Source: Flavobacterium sp. SLB02 (lineage in GTDB: Bacteria; Bacteroidota; Bacteroidia; Flavobacteriales; Flavobacteriaceae). Taken from it: 64,000 bases of DNA. Under the pieces are notes generated by a model. That model was not told the DNA's origin. It saw only the letters and a list, made by a program, of their open reading frames with translations, and did not search any database. Positions 24,883 to 33,719 of the stretch are shown piece after piece; within the stretch, counting starts at the first letter, position 1; the number at the start of each line of letters is the position of its first letter. A program made the translations under genes and the position numbers. The DNA is taken from contig NZ_CP045928.1 of NCBI RefSeq assembly GCF_009664855.1, positions 4,088,107-4,152,106 on the forward strand, given 5' to 3'.

Positions 24883-25299
24883 TTATTCTAGATACTCTTT
24901 ACCATGAGCCTTAATGAATTCCTCTTTTGGATGCAGGGAAGAAACATCATAGCCTAAACTTTCAAGTATTTCTAAACCATCAATAGATTCTAATTTGTTT
25001 TTACCATTCCAACCTATTTTCAAACCATACAAAATACATTCTCTAATATATTTAGGTCTATTCAAATTGACAAATTCTTCTTCTTTAGCAGTTAATCTAA
25101 TTAGATTTACACCTGTATTTAAGGGATTTCCAGTGTACAAATCTTCCCATGTAATGAAATTAATTTTCAATGGGGTTTGTTTAAAATCTTTCAAGAATAT
25201 TGTTATTTCAAATCTTGCTATTTCTGAATTAAGTCCAAATCCGGTAGTGCTTTTATATAGATAAACATTTTCTTGAACTGTAATTTTTCTTAATGCCAT
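24883..25299 (-). CDS. Conserved hypothetical protein, 138 aa
   Basis: I do not recognise a named family. The protein is soluble, without signal peptide or membrane span, and has a mixed alpha/beta look (FEITIFLKDFKQTPLKINFITWEDL, later ECILYGLKIGWNGKNKLESIDGLEIL). It begins 6 bases after the neighbour at 25306, so the two are a probable two-gene operon. Size and composition recall immunity proteins of contact-dependent toxins, but no toxin gene is close. Confidence 0.6.
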   Translation of the reverse strand: MALRKITVQENVYLYKSTTGFGLNSEIARFEITIFLKDFKQTPLKINFITWEDLYTGNPLNTGVNLIRLTAKEEEFVNLNRPKYIRECILYGLKIGWNGKNKLESIDGLEILESLGYDVSSLHPKEEFIKAHGKEYLE

Positions 25300-25305
25300 G
25301 ATTTA

Positions 25306-26229
25306 TTATGCTCTAAATTTCAAATGATCTGTACTAAAAAGCAAGCCAATGCCACTGTAAGGATCTTTTTTTAAATCATAAAAATTATTGACCCCTGCCA
25401 GATCCTGATATAAATCTGAAATTATCGAAGATTGCTGAAATCCATCTATTGTATGATTTATAATTGTATCAGCCAAACATGTTAATTCTTTTGTAGCGTT
25501 TGTAACACCGATATTATTTCCCGTTTCCCAATCCCAAATAATCCAGTTCCAGTGGTGTTTTTTATGCACGCAATCCATCCATAAATAAGAGAGATTCTTA
25601 ATTTTTATCTTTCCTAATTCTTTTTCTTTCCAATACTCTATACTTTCTATTATAGCCTTAATGGCTTCATCTGTTTGATTGTAAACAAAATCAGGATTCG
25701 AAATCTGAATAATCTTTACAGCAGCTGCAATTTTTGTATTGATGTTATTTAACTCTTTTTCGTTGGGGGTTCTTAAAAAAGCAAACTCAATATCCTCTCG
25801 TTCAAAAATAATTCCCGGCGATTTTTCCAGCATTTGAGCAGGAATACATTTAGTATTAGAATTTTCATCGAGAAACTCTTGCTTTGGATCAAAAGAAAAA
25901 TGCTCCTGTTTATAAAACCCGGAAGTATATTTTTCTTCAATTTCTTTTATTACAAGATAAGTCTGATAATTAATATCCTGTTTTATTGCCTCCTGGTTTT
26001 TGAATTTACAGAAATAATCCGGCTGCAAGATCCAATACAAACAAAGCGCTGTTCCTTTGTCCAGGTGCTTTTGTTTAATGATCCAGTTAAAGGGTTCAAG
26101 TCCGTCATCATAATTCCAGAGCTGCACAAATTGATGCAATTCGGCAGTGGTTAATTTTTGATATGACATCTCTCCGCTTACAGCTTTAAGAACACGGTTT
26201 TTATTTTTCTTATTAAATAATTCTTCCAT
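25306..26229 (-). CDS. Hypothetical cytoplasmic protein, DUF4274-like start
   Basis: A 307-residue soluble protein. The first part (about 25-90: HQFVQLWNYDDGLEPFNWIIKQKHLDKGTALCLYWILQPDYF) resembles DUF4274-type domains, seen in proteins of polymorphic toxin regions. The carboxy part, with WNWIIWDWETGNNIG, is unfamiliar. Translationally close to the next gene. No signal peptide or span. The domain call is from memory. Confidence 0.6.
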   Translation of the reverse strand: MEELFNKKNKNRVLKAVSGEMSYQKLTTAELHQFVQLWNYDDGLEPFNWIIKQKHLDKGTALCLYWILQPDYFCKFKNQEAIKQDINYQTYLVIKEIEEKYTSGFYKQEHFSFDPKQEFLDENSNTKCIPAQMLEKSPGIIFEREDIEFAFLRTPNEKELNNINTKIAAAVKIIQISNPDFVYNQTDEAIKAIIESIEYWKEKELGKIKIKNLSYLWMDCVHKKHHWNWIIWDWETGNNIGVTNATKELTCLADTIINHTIDGFQQSSIISDLYQDLAGVNNFYDLKKDPYSGIGLLFSTDHLKFRA

Positions 26230-26406
26230 ATTTTATCCTGGTAATTCTATTTTGAAATTGTCAATGCAATAACAAATTTAAAAACCTATTGTTGTAAAAC
26301 ATCATCATCGAGCATAATTAAAACAATAAAAAAGCCCTTGTAAATCAGGAGACAATATCGCAAGGCGATTTTTCGTTTTGTTAAATAAACTACAATTCTG
26401 ATTATC

Positions 26407-26438
26407 AGATTAAACCTATTGAATTTAATAAAGTCTAA
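26407..26438 (+). promoter_or_regulatory. Putative ECF-sigma-type promoter of the first Spy-like gene
   Basis: AGATTAAACC, 14 bases, AAGTCTAA. The same two boxes with the same spacing precede the second Spy-like gene (27001-27032), while the bases between differ. Read as -35 AAACC and -10 GTCTAA the gap is 16 bases, the usual ECF sigma geometry. The predicted start is near 26445, some 23 bases before the ATG. No TAnnTTTG box is present. Confidence 0.65.
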
Positions 26439-26467
26439 CAACTATAACAATTAAAAAACTCAACATC

Positions 26468-26899
26468 ATGAAAAAACTATTTATCGCAGCTTTGTTATTT
26501 ATTGGAGTAGCAAGTTTTGCACAAGAAGCAGATCAAACACCTACACGCGAACCAAGAGAAAGACTAACTCCGGAACAACGTAATGAGAAACAGTTAAAAA
26601 AAATAACTACAGAGTTAAATTTAGATGCCAATCAGCAAGCTCAGGTAAAACAACTATTGGCCGACAGAAGTGCTAAAGCAGAAAAATTAAGAGCAGAACG
26701 AAAAGACCGAAAAGAGAAACCTACTGCAGCAGAAAGAGAAGCTTTTAAAAATGAATTAAAAGCTGAAAAAGACGCCAATGATGCTAAAATGAAAGCGATA
26801 CTCAATGCGGATCAATACAAAAAATGGACCTCTATTCAGGACGAAAAAAGAGAGCAGGCAAAAGAGAAAATGAGAGAATACAAAAAAGAAAACAACTAA
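26468..26899 (+). CDS. Spy/LTxxQ-like periplasmic protein
   Basis: A 143-residue protein with a signal peptide (MKKLFIAALLFIGVASFAQ, cut after residue 19). The mature part is charged and almost wholly helical with LTPEQR, LNLDANQQAQVKQLL and LNADQYKKW, i.e. the LTxxQ pattern of Spy/CpxP-type proteins. Members bind misfolded proteins or act in envelope-stress sensing. The downstream gene is a longer paralog, and both have the same promoter boxes and similar terminators, so they arose by tandem duplication. Confidence 0.82.
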   Translation: MKKLFIAALLFIGVASFAQEADQTPTREPRERLTPEQRNEKQLKKITTELNLDANQQAQVKQLLADRSAKAEKLRAERKDRKEKPTAAEREAFKNELKAEKDANDAKMKAILNADQYKKWTSIQDEKREQAKEKMREYKKENN

Positions 26900-26909
26900 T
26901 TATAGTTGA

Positions 26910-26934
26910 AAAAGAGGCTTAAATAGCCTCTTTT
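26910..26934 (+). terminator. Terminator of the first Spy-like gene
   Basis: AAAAAGAGGCT and AGCCTCTTTTT form an 11-bp stem around loop TAAAT and continue into T. The same arm sequence recurs at 27822-27853 after the second paralog. Confidence 0.85.
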
Positions 26935-27000
26935 TTATTGAGAATACTTTTTATGCTTTCCTTAATAGTTTGTGTTAATTAAAAGATAAATCTTACAACA

Positions 27001-27032
27001 AGATTAAACCCAGCCAACTTCTTGAAGTCTAA
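27001..27032 (+). promoter_or_regulatory. Putative ECF-sigma-type promoter of the second Spy-like gene
   Basis: AGATTAAACC and AAGTCTAA are identical to the boxes at 26407-26438 and again 14 bases apart, though the spacer differs throughout. The predicted start near 27039 is 25 bases before the ATG at 27064. The in-frame ATG at 27022 lies inside the promoter. Confidence 0.65.
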
Positions 27033-27063
27033 TGGATATAAACCTTTTAAAAAAAAACGAATT

Positions 27064-27813
27064 ATGAAAAAATTATTTATCGCAGCTTTATTATTCGTTG
27101 GAATGGTAAGTTTTGCGCAAGACATCAATCAGAAAGCTACAGGTGATCAAAGAGAAAAATTAACTCCTGAGCAGCGTAGTGAGAAACATTTACAAAAATT
27201 AACTTCTGAATTGAGTTTGGATAAAAACCAACAGGAAAAAGTAAAACAATTATTAGCCGAAAGAAATGCTAAAGCAGAAAAGTTTAAAGATGCTAATAAA
27301 GATCGCAAAACAAAACCAACTGCTGCAGAAAGAGACGCTTTTAAAAAACAAATGGAAACTGAAAGAGCAGCAAATGATGCCAAAATGAAAGCTATTCTAA
27401 ACGCCGATCAGTACACTAAATGGACCGCTCTTAAAAATGAGCATAAAGATCATAACAAAAAAGGCGATCACAGGGGAAAAAGAGATATGAAATCTCCACA
27501 AGAACGCGATCAGGCACACTTGCAAAAACTAACTACAGATCTAAACTTAAATGCTGATCAGCAAAAACAAGTTAGTGAACTTTTATCTGAGAGAACTACC
27601 AAAATCTCTATGCTTGAAAAAAGCCGCAAAGATACTGGTGTAGTTCCAAGTGATGCGGAGAAAAAAGCCATGAGAAAACAAATGGAAGTAGATCATAAAG
27701 CTTTTGACACTAAAATGAAATCTATTTTGAATGCAGATCAATATACAAAATGGACAGCGATTCAAAAAGAGCGTAAAGACAAAATGAAAGAACACAGAAA
27801 AGGTAAAAAATAA
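27064..27813 (+). CDS. Spy/LTxxQ-like periplasmic protein with duplicated unit
   Basis: A 249-residue protein from the ATG at 27064; the ATG at 27022 would add 14 residues before an excellent signal peptide (MKKLFIAALLFVGMVSFAQ) and lies within the promoter, so I reject it. Two helical LTxxQ units follow: about 20-125 and 145-245, each with a LTPEQR or PQERDQ-type start, a LNLNADQQKQV-type core and a LNADQYTKW end. It equals the neighbour duplicated within one chain. Likely a periplasmic chaperone or metal/protein stress sensor; role inferred. Confidence 0.82.
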   Translation: MKKLFIAALLFVGMVSFAQDINQKATGDQREKLTPEQRSEKHLQKLTSELSLDKNQQEKVKQLLAERNAKAEKFKDANKDRKTKPTAAERDAFKKQMETERAANDAKMKAILNADQYTKWTALKNEHKDHNKKGDHRGKRDMKSPQERDQAHLQKLTTDLNLNADQQKQVSELLSERTTKISMLEKSRKDTGVVPSDAEKKAMRKQMEVDHKAFDTKMKSILNADQYTKWTAIQKERKDKMKEHRKGKK

Positions 27814-27821
27814 TCCTGATC

Positions 27822-27853
27822 AAAAAAAAGAGGCTCGTGAGCCTCTTTTTTTG
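27822..27853. terminator. Terminator shared by second Spy-like gene and metalloprotease gene
   Basis: AAAAAAGAGGCTC and GAGCCTCTTTTTT form a hairpin with a tiny loop, with A and T runs on both sides. The arms resemble those at 26910-26934. Confidence 0.88.
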
Positions 27854-27865
27854 TTTATACATTTC

Positions 27866-30340
27866 TTATTTCGGATTTAAAATCAAATCGATTCGTTTGA
27901 TACAATCTTCATAATGGTATTTTGTTTCGGTGTTTACCGGTTTTGCTTTTGCTGCCAAAAGTGTTGTTTTTAGTGCAGTTAATTCGCCGCGAACCAAAGC
28001 CCTTACATCAGATTGTGCTACATTATAATAAATTACAGATCTGTCTGCTGGTTTAATTTCTTCGCTCATTAAAGCGCCCATTCTCTCGATATAACCGCGC
28101 TGCAAATTTCTTCTGTATATTGTTACATTGCCCGGTGTAACGGCTTCTTTCCAGATTCCTTTTCGCGTATCTCTTAATAAATCCAAAGCTTTATAAGTAT
28201 CTGCGCCAAGTATTTCATTATCCATCAGGCGGCCAATACGGCCAATACTCAATAAATTATTTAAATGTCGAACCTGCAAGGCTCTAAATCTCTCGCTATA
28301 CCCTGCAACATCTGTATTTTTTAAAGTATTTACGTTTACAATCCAGGTTGGCGAAGCAAAAGCATTTGCCTGAAGCCAGTTCATTGCCTCAATTTGTTTT
28401 GCTTTTGAAACCACTTCATAAATATTTCCGGCTTGATTTGGCTTTTTAGTATTTTCATAAACCCCGCCCACATTGGTTACCACATGCCCAACATATCTGC
28501 TCCAGGCTTCTAGCATTTCTTTATACAATTCATCCAAATCTGCATAATTATTGGTCACAGTACTTGTCCATTCATTTAAATGAGACGCTACATATTCTAA
28601 ATTTTTCAGCCCGTATGAACTTGCTTTGATCGCATTATTTCCAATGTCTTCGGTTTGAGTTGTAGGATCAAAAGCACTGCTTTGTTTGCCAAACTTATAA
28701 ACAGGATTTCCAGCTTTCTCTAAAATCCATTTGTCTAAAACAGAAACTTCTTCTTCAGGTGATTTGGCATTTGGAATTACTCTATATCCCCAATTCAGGG
28801 CATAATGATCGTATGCTCCCATTTTACGAATAAAACGAATATTTTTATCCCCAGGCTGTGCGATATAATTAAAACGGGCATAATCCATAATACTTGCCGA
28901 GATTCCGTTTTGTTGTGTAAAATCACCGTTTCTGTAACTCTCTACATCATAAGCACAACTTGCTCCCATATTATGAGGAAACCCTAAAGCGTGGCCCACT
29001 TCATGAGCAATTACCATTCGCATCATCTCTCCCATTTCTTCATCGCTGGTTTGCAAAGTTCTTGCCGAGGGATTTGCTGCTCCTGTCTCGAGCAAATAGC
29101 GGTTCCTGTAGGAACGCAAATGATTGTGATACCAGATAACATCACTTTCGATTATTTCTCCGGTTCTGGGATCCGACACACTTGGCCCAACGGCATTTCG
29201 GGTTGTACTTGCTACATATCGAATAACCGAATAACGAATATCTTCAGCACTAAAATCAGGATCTTCTTCTTTTGTTGGAGCATCTTTGGCAATAATAGCA
29301 TTTTTGAAACCTGCAGCTTCAAAAGGCTTTTGCCATTCTTCAATTCCTTGTTTAATATATTTCCTTAATTTTTCAGGCGTTGCAGGATCTAAATAATACA
29401 CAATTGGTTTTACAGGTTCGACCAGTTCTCCCCTGTTATAAGCTTCAGGATCACTAGGTTCTAATCTCCATCGGCGAATGTAGGTTTTAAGGTCAGATTT
29501 TAACTCATTACTTCCGTAATCGTATTGACTTACAGTAAACCATCCTACTCTTGGATCTGCTAATCTTGGTTTCATTGGCACTTCTGGCAATAAAACCATC
29601 GATTGATTCATTTGTATGCTTATCGACTCTGTATCTTCCAGCATTGATGGCTTCGAAGCATTATAAGTCATATCCTGAATTACTTCGATATTCATAGGAA
29701 AACTTTTAATTGTATTGATAAAACTTCTCGAATCATCAAGTCCTTTTACTTTATACATTTCGCGCATTTCTGCCGATATTCCGCTGATGGCTTTAACATC
29801 TGTACTGTAAAATTTAGTAACATCAATAACGCTATTGGCTGAATCTTTGCTAAAAGCTACAATATCAAAAGCAAACAATGTTGGCTCATAATTATTGGAT
29901 TTTACCGAAATACTAATAGGCAAAGTATCATTGGCAACAGCACTGTATGATTTTGATTTGATGAGAATTTTATCCTGAAAACGCTGCCAGACTATTAATT
30001 GTTCATTGGTTTCAGAACCGGCGTTTACATATCCTCCTCCTAAATTTGAAGGTAATTTTGAGAGTCTGCTTACTAAAAGCATGTCTTTATCTAAATACTT
30101 ATTTGGAATCTCGAAGTAGTATTTTTTATCCACTTTATGAACAGTAAAAAGTCCCGGATCAGAAACAGCGTCTTTAGTAATTACTTTACTATATTCTTTT
30201 ATTGTAGATTCTGATTTTTTCTCTGGCCCAGCAACTGCTGGTTCTCCTTTTTTGGTGTCTTTCTTTTTAGATTGTGCAAATGGTTTAGTAGAAAACAGCA
30301 TAAAAACTGTCAGTGTAATAAAAATGAAAAATTTCTTCAT
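27866..30340 (-). CDS. Secreted zinc-dependent metalloprotease (DUF5117/DUF4953-type)
   Basis: An 824-residue protein with signal peptide (about residues 1-22, ending PFAQ). The zincin motif HEVGHALGFPHN is at residues 446-457, with a third ligand His as in metzincins, and a Met appears in the following segment (SASIMDYARFNY), suggesting a Met-turn. Large Bacteroidetes proteases of this type have domains before and after the catalytic core; their substrates are unknown. It has a TATTTTTG -7 box at 30371-30378. Confidence 0.85.
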   Translation of the reverse strand: MKKFFIFITLTVFMLFSTKPFAQSKKKDTKKGEPAVAGPEKKSESTIKEYSKVITKDAVSDPGLFTVHKVDKKYYFEIPNKYLDKDMLLVSRLSKLPSNLGGGYVNAGSETNEQLIVWQRFQDKILIKSKSYSAVANDTLPISISVKSNNYEPTLFAFDIVAFSKDSANSVIDVTKFYSTDVKAISGISAEMREMYKVKGLDDSRSFINTIKSFPMNIEVIQDMTYNASKPSMLEDTESISIQMNQSMVLLPEVPMKPRLADPRVGWFTVSQYDYGSNELKSDLKTYIRRWRLEPSDPEAYNRGELVEPVKPIVYYLDPATPEKLRKYIKQGIEEWQKPFEAAGFKNAIIAKDAPTKEEDPDFSAEDIRYSVIRYVASTTRNAVGPSVSDPRTGEIIESDVIWYHNHLRSYRNRYLLETGAANPSARTLQTSDEEMGEMMRMVIAHEVGHALGFPHNMGASCAYDVESYRNGDFTQQNGISASIMDYARFNYIAQPGDKNIRFIRKMGAYDHYALNWGYRVIPNAKSPEEEVSVLDKWILEKAGNPVYKFGKQSSAFDPTTQTEDIGNNAIKASSYGLKNLEYVASHLNEWTSTVTNNYADLDELYKEMLEAWSRYVGHVVTNVGGVYENTKKPNQAGNIYEVVSKAKQIEAMNWLQANAFASPTWIVNVNTLKNTDVAGYSERFRALQVRHLNNLLSIGRIGRLMDNEILGADTYKALDLLRDTRKGIWKEAVTPGNVTIYRRNLQRGYIERMGALMSEEIKPADRSVIYYNVAQSDVRALVRGELTALKTTLLAAKAKPVNTETKYHYEDCIKRIDLILNPK

Positions 30341-30370
30341 TTATGGTAAGTTTAATGATTATTTGTTAAA

Positions 30371-30378
30371 CAAAAATA
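30371..30378 (-). promoter_or_regulatory. Putative -7 box of the metalloprotease gene
   Basis: Minus strand TATTTTTG matches TAnnTTTG and lies 30 bases before the ATG. Confidence 0.45.
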
Positions 30379-30464
30379 ATTTTTATTCTAAATATATAAG
30401 AACAAACATTCTCATTAACTTTTTATTAACTACTTCAAATTAAAATTTTAAAGGCCAAAAAAAA

Positions 30465-30489
30465 GCCCAACTTTATTAAAAAGCTGGGC
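30465..30489 (-). terminator. Terminator of hemL
   Basis: GCCCA-CTTT and AAAG-TGGGC form a stem with one mismatch. The minus strand continues with TTTTTTTT. Confidence 0.85.
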
Positions 30490-30519
30490 CTGAAATTGAA
30501 AATATAAATTCTTTACGTT

Positions 30520-31806
30520 TTAAAATGTCTTTGAAACCTTATCAATCGCATTAATGGTAAAATCTAGATCTTCATACGTTAATGCATCTGTAATAAACCA
30601 GGTTTCATAAGCAGATGGTGCAATGTAAACACCTTCGTTTAATAAACCGTGAAAGAATTTCTTAAACGTTTGGTTATCTCCTTTTGCAGCCGTTTGAAAA
30701 TCAACCACAGGATTAGCATCAAAATGAACAGAGATCATAGAACCCACTCTATTGATGGTAAAAGTAACATTATTGGCTTTTAAAACCCTGTTGATTCCCG
30801 CTTCTAAATAAGCTGTTTTTTCTTCTAAACGGGTAAAAATTTCACGATCATTATCAAGTGCCTGCAACATTGCCAATCCCGCAGCCATTGCTAAGGGATT
30901 CCCTGATAATGTTCCTGCCTGATAAACCGGACCAAGAGGCGCTAAATAATTCATGATCTCTTCGCGCGCAGCAAAAGCGCCAACCGGTAAACCTCCACCA
31001 ATTACTTTTCCGAAAGTTACAATATCAGCATTGATATTATACAATTCCTGAACCCCACCACGAGCCAGACGGAAACCAGTCATTACCTCATCAAAAATTA
31101 ATAAGATTCCGTTTGCTGTACACAATTCTCTTAAACCTTCCAAGAAACCTTTTTGAGGCGGAATACAGCCCATATTTCCGGCAACTGCCTCGATAATAAT
31201 CGCTGCAATCTCCCCTTTATTTGCTTCTACCAGAGTTTTTACATTCTCTAAATCATTGTATTTTGCCAACAAAGTATCTTTTGCAGTTCCTTCTGTAACT
31301 CCCGGGCTATTTGGCGAACCAAAAGTTACGGCTCCACTTCCTGCCTGAATCAAAAATGAATCAGAATGTCCGTGGTAACAACCTGCAAATTTGATGATTT
31401 TATCTCTTTTTGTAAATCCGCGAGCCAGACGAATCGCACTCATACAAGCTTCTGTACCTGAATTTACAAATCTTATTTTATCAATATTCGGAACCATAGA
31501 AACCGCCAAAGCTGCAATTTGAGTTTCCAATTCAGTTGGCATTCCAAATGAAGTTCCCAATTTTGCTTTTTCAATCACAGCATCTACAACGGGTTGATAG
31601 GCATGCCCCAAGACCATTGGTCCCCATGAGTTGATATAATCTATTAATTTATTTCCGTCCTCATCATATAAATATGCACCTTTGGCACTTTTTACAAAAA
31701 CAGGAGTTCCCCCAACCGCTTTAAAGGCTCTAACTGGTGAATTTACTCCTCCTGGAATTACTTTTTCTGCTTCAGCAAAAAGCTGACTACTTCTTTTATA
31801 GATCAT
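30520..31806 (-). CDS. hemL: Glutamate-1-semialdehyde 2,1-aminomutase
   Basis: A 428-residue PLP enzyme that turns glutamate-1-semialdehyde into 5-aminolevulinate, the precursor of heme by the C5 pathway. Landmarks: VIPGGVNSPVRAF at the start, the PLP-binding GTEACMSAIRLARG (near 120), IFDEVMTGFR (near 240) and the Schiff-base Lys in TFGKVIGGGLPVGAF (near 265). Length is normal. It follows the LysM gene by 119 bases of AT-rich repeats; other hem genes are absent. Confidence 0.97.
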   Translation of the reverse strand: MIYKRSSQLFAEAEKVIPGGVNSPVRAFKAVGGTPVFVKSAKGAYLYDEDGNKLIDYINSWGPMVLGHAYQPVVDAVIEKAKLGTSFGMPTELETQIAALAVSMVPNIDKIRFVNSGTEACMSAIRLARGFTKRDKIIKFAGCYHGHSDSFLIQAGSGAVTFGSPNSPGVTEGTAKDTLLAKYNDLENVKTLVEANKGEIAAIIIEAVAGNMGCIPPQKGFLEGLRELCTANGILLIFDEVMTGFRLARGGVQELYNINADIVTFGKVIGGGLPVGAFAAREEIMNYLAPLGPVYQAGTLSGNPLAMAAGLAMLQALDNDREIFTRLEEKTAYLEAGINRVLKANNVTFTINRVGSMISVHFDANPVVDFQTAAKGDNQTFKKFFHGLLNEGVYIAPSAYETWFITDALTYEDLDFTINAIDKVSKTF

Positions 31807-31925
31807 TTTAGATTTTTGATTTTTGAGTTCAGATTGTAGTTTATAAACTGAAAACTTTATTTTAAAATTTGATTTTTTGATTTAGATTGATTTCAAAACT
31901 GAAAACTCAGACTCAGACTGAAAAC

Positions 31926-32822
31926 TTATTTAACTTTCAATCGCTGCCCAATAGAAATGGCGTTGTCTGAAAGATTGTTTTTCTGTTTTAAATCATCAAC
32001 CAATACGTTGAATTTTTTTGAAATCGAATATAATGTATCTCCCTTTTGAACTTCGTATAAATTAGGATCATTCGAATTCGGGTTTGATGAACTCTTAGAA
32101 GGTGTTGAAGAATTTTTAACCGTGGTTGATTTCTCAAAAGGTTTGTAATTTCTTCCGGTAACCTGACAGTCATATTGATGCAGATTGTATCTTTCGATAT
32201 AACTTATTAATTTATCGGGATAATTAGGATCTGTAGCATAACCTGCTGCTCTTAAACCTTTTGCCCAGGCTTTATAATCGTCTTTTTCGTAAGTAAATAA
32301 GGTTTCATATCTTTTTTTACCCACCAGAAACAAAGCGTGATCTCTGTAAGATTCTGCAGCTTCTGGATATTTCCTGAAACATTCCTGAGCTGAATCGTCA
32401 TCATGGCGAACACTTTCTCCCAACCAGTCTTTATGGCATTTAATCCCAAAATGATTGTTTGCTTCCAAGGCTAAATCACCTCTTCCGGCACCGGATTCTA
32501 AGATTCCCTGAGCCAGAATAATACTGGCAGGAATACCGTATTTCTGCATATTGCCCATTGCAATATCTTTAAATTGCAAAATATAATTATTGATTAAATC
32601 GCCTGTTACAACTGTTTTCGAAGTAGATTGAATAACCTCAGTTGTATTATTTGTAGAAGGATAATTTTTACCAATTGGCTTAACAGGAGTTTGCTTTTTG
32701 GTCGCTGCCACTCTTGGCCTCTGTATTGCTGCTGCTTTTTTGGTCGTTGCAACAGTAGGTTTACTAGACGAACAACTCACTAAAGTAGCAAGAATCAAGA
32801 ATGTTATTATTTTTTTAACCAT
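31926..32822 (-). CDS. Lipoprotein glucosaminidase (GH73-like) with LysM domain
   Basis: A 298-residue cell-wall hydrolase. Signal and lipobox TLVSC (Cys17), a Thr/Lys-rich linker, a glucosaminidase domain at about 80-215 with the likely catalytic Glu in IILAQGILESGAGRGDLA, then a Ser/Asn linker and a LysM domain at 255-298 (YEVQKGDTLYSISKKF). It would bind and cut peptidoglycan glycan strands at the outer-membrane inner face. Its start overlaps the end of the neighbouring PLP enzyme gene by 8 bases. Confidence 0.9.
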   Translation of the reverse strand: MVKKIITFLILATLVSCSSSKPTVATTKKAAAIQRPRVAATKKQTPVKPIGKNYPSTNNTTEVIQSTSKTVVTGDLINNYILQFKDIAMGNMQKYGIPASIILAQGILESGAGRGDLALEANNHFGIKCHKDWLGESVRHDDDSAQECFRKYPEAAESYRDHALFLVGKKRYETLFTYEKDDYKAWAKGLRAAGYATDPNYPDKLISYIERYNLHQYDCQVTGRNYKPFEKSTTVKNSSTPSKSSSNPNSNDPNLYEVQKGDTLYSISKKFNVLVDDLKQKNNLSDNAISIGQRLKVK

Positions 32823-33711
32823 TGCTTTTAAGTATTGGTAATTTTTTCTGTTTCAATTTTATATTCATCCCCTCTATTCCTTGCAATCCGCCGGTATGAA
32901 GGAGTAATATTTTTGAATCTTCAGCAAAATAGTTTTTATGGATTAAATCTATAACGCCAAAAACCATCTTTCCTGTATAAATTGGATCTAAAGGCACTTT
33001 TGTTTCTTCAAAAAAAGTGTTGATAAATTCAATTAATTCTAAATTTATCTTCCCGTAACCTCCAAAATGATAGTCACAAATCAAATTCCAGTTATCTTGT
33101 TTTGCAAAAATACGAATTTCATTGGTTAAAAAGTCACCTTTTAACGCCGGAAACCCTAAAATTTTCTGATTTGGCAAGGCACTATTGATCAAACCGGAAA
33201 TTGTTCCGCCGGTTCCAACCGCGCAGCAAACGTAATTAAAAACAGCATCTTCCTTTGTCAAAATCTCTTCGCAGCCTTTTACGGCTAATTCATTTGTGCC
33301 GCCTTCGGGTACTAAATAAAAATCGCCAAACTTCTCTTTTAATTTTTCGATAAAGAAAATTTCACTTTTATATCGGTACTCTTCCCGGGTTACAAACTCA
33401 AATTGCATTCCGTTTTCCTTAGCAAATCTCAGCGTTGGATTTTCTTGAATTTTATCAAAAAGCTCATCGCCGCGAATAACACCAATTGTTTTAAAACCCT
33501 GTTTTTTTCCTGCATACGCCACCGCTGCAATGTGGTTGGAGAATGCTCCGCCAAAAGTTACCAGTGTTCCTTTGTTTTCGGCTTTTGCCTGAAGTAAATT
33601 GTATTTTAATTTTCTTAATTTATTTCCCGAGATAAACGGATGATTTAAGTCATCACGTTTTATTGTCAGCGAAATATGATTAGGAAAACTGATATGAATT
33701 TCCTGATTCAA
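32815..33711 (-). CDS. 1-aminocyclopropane-1-carboxylate deaminase / D-cysteine desulfhydrase-like enzyme
   Basis: A 298-residue fold-type II PLP enzyme. The PLP-lysine segment SGNKLRKLKYNL is near residue 28, TFGGAFSNHIAAVAY near 53 and the glycine loop CAVGTGGTISGL near 160. Members deaminate ACC or desulfhydrate D-cysteine; which substrate is used here cannot be seen. It is the middle gene of a three-gene unit between a small HExxH membrane protein gene and the LysM hydrolase gene. Confidence 0.87.
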   Translation of the reverse strand: MNQEIHISFPNHISLTIKRDDLNHPFISGNKLRKLKYNLLQAKAENKGTLVTFGGAFSNHIAAVAYAGKKQGFKTIGVIRGDELFDKIQENPTLRFAKENGMQFEFVTREEYRYKSEIFFIEKLKEKFGDFYLVPEGGTNELAVKGCEEILTKEDAVFNYVCCAVGTGGTISGLINSALPNQKILGFPALKGDFLTNEIRIFAKQDNWNLICDYHFGGYGKINLELIEFINTFFEETKVPLDPIYTGKMVFGVIDLIHKNYFAEDSKILLLHTGGLQGIEGMNIKLKQKKLPILKSNG

Positions 33712-33719
33712 AATCTATT

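Noticed and set aside
26334..26366. Hairpin GCCCTTG / CAAGGC before the Spy-like gene
   Set aside because: Short stem with a long loop; a U-tract exists only on the minus strand where no gene is nearby upstream, so I could not support a terminator or small RNA.
27022..27063. Upstream ATG of the second Spy-like gene
   Set aside because: It lies within the promoter boxes and would hide the signal peptide; 27064 is the better start.
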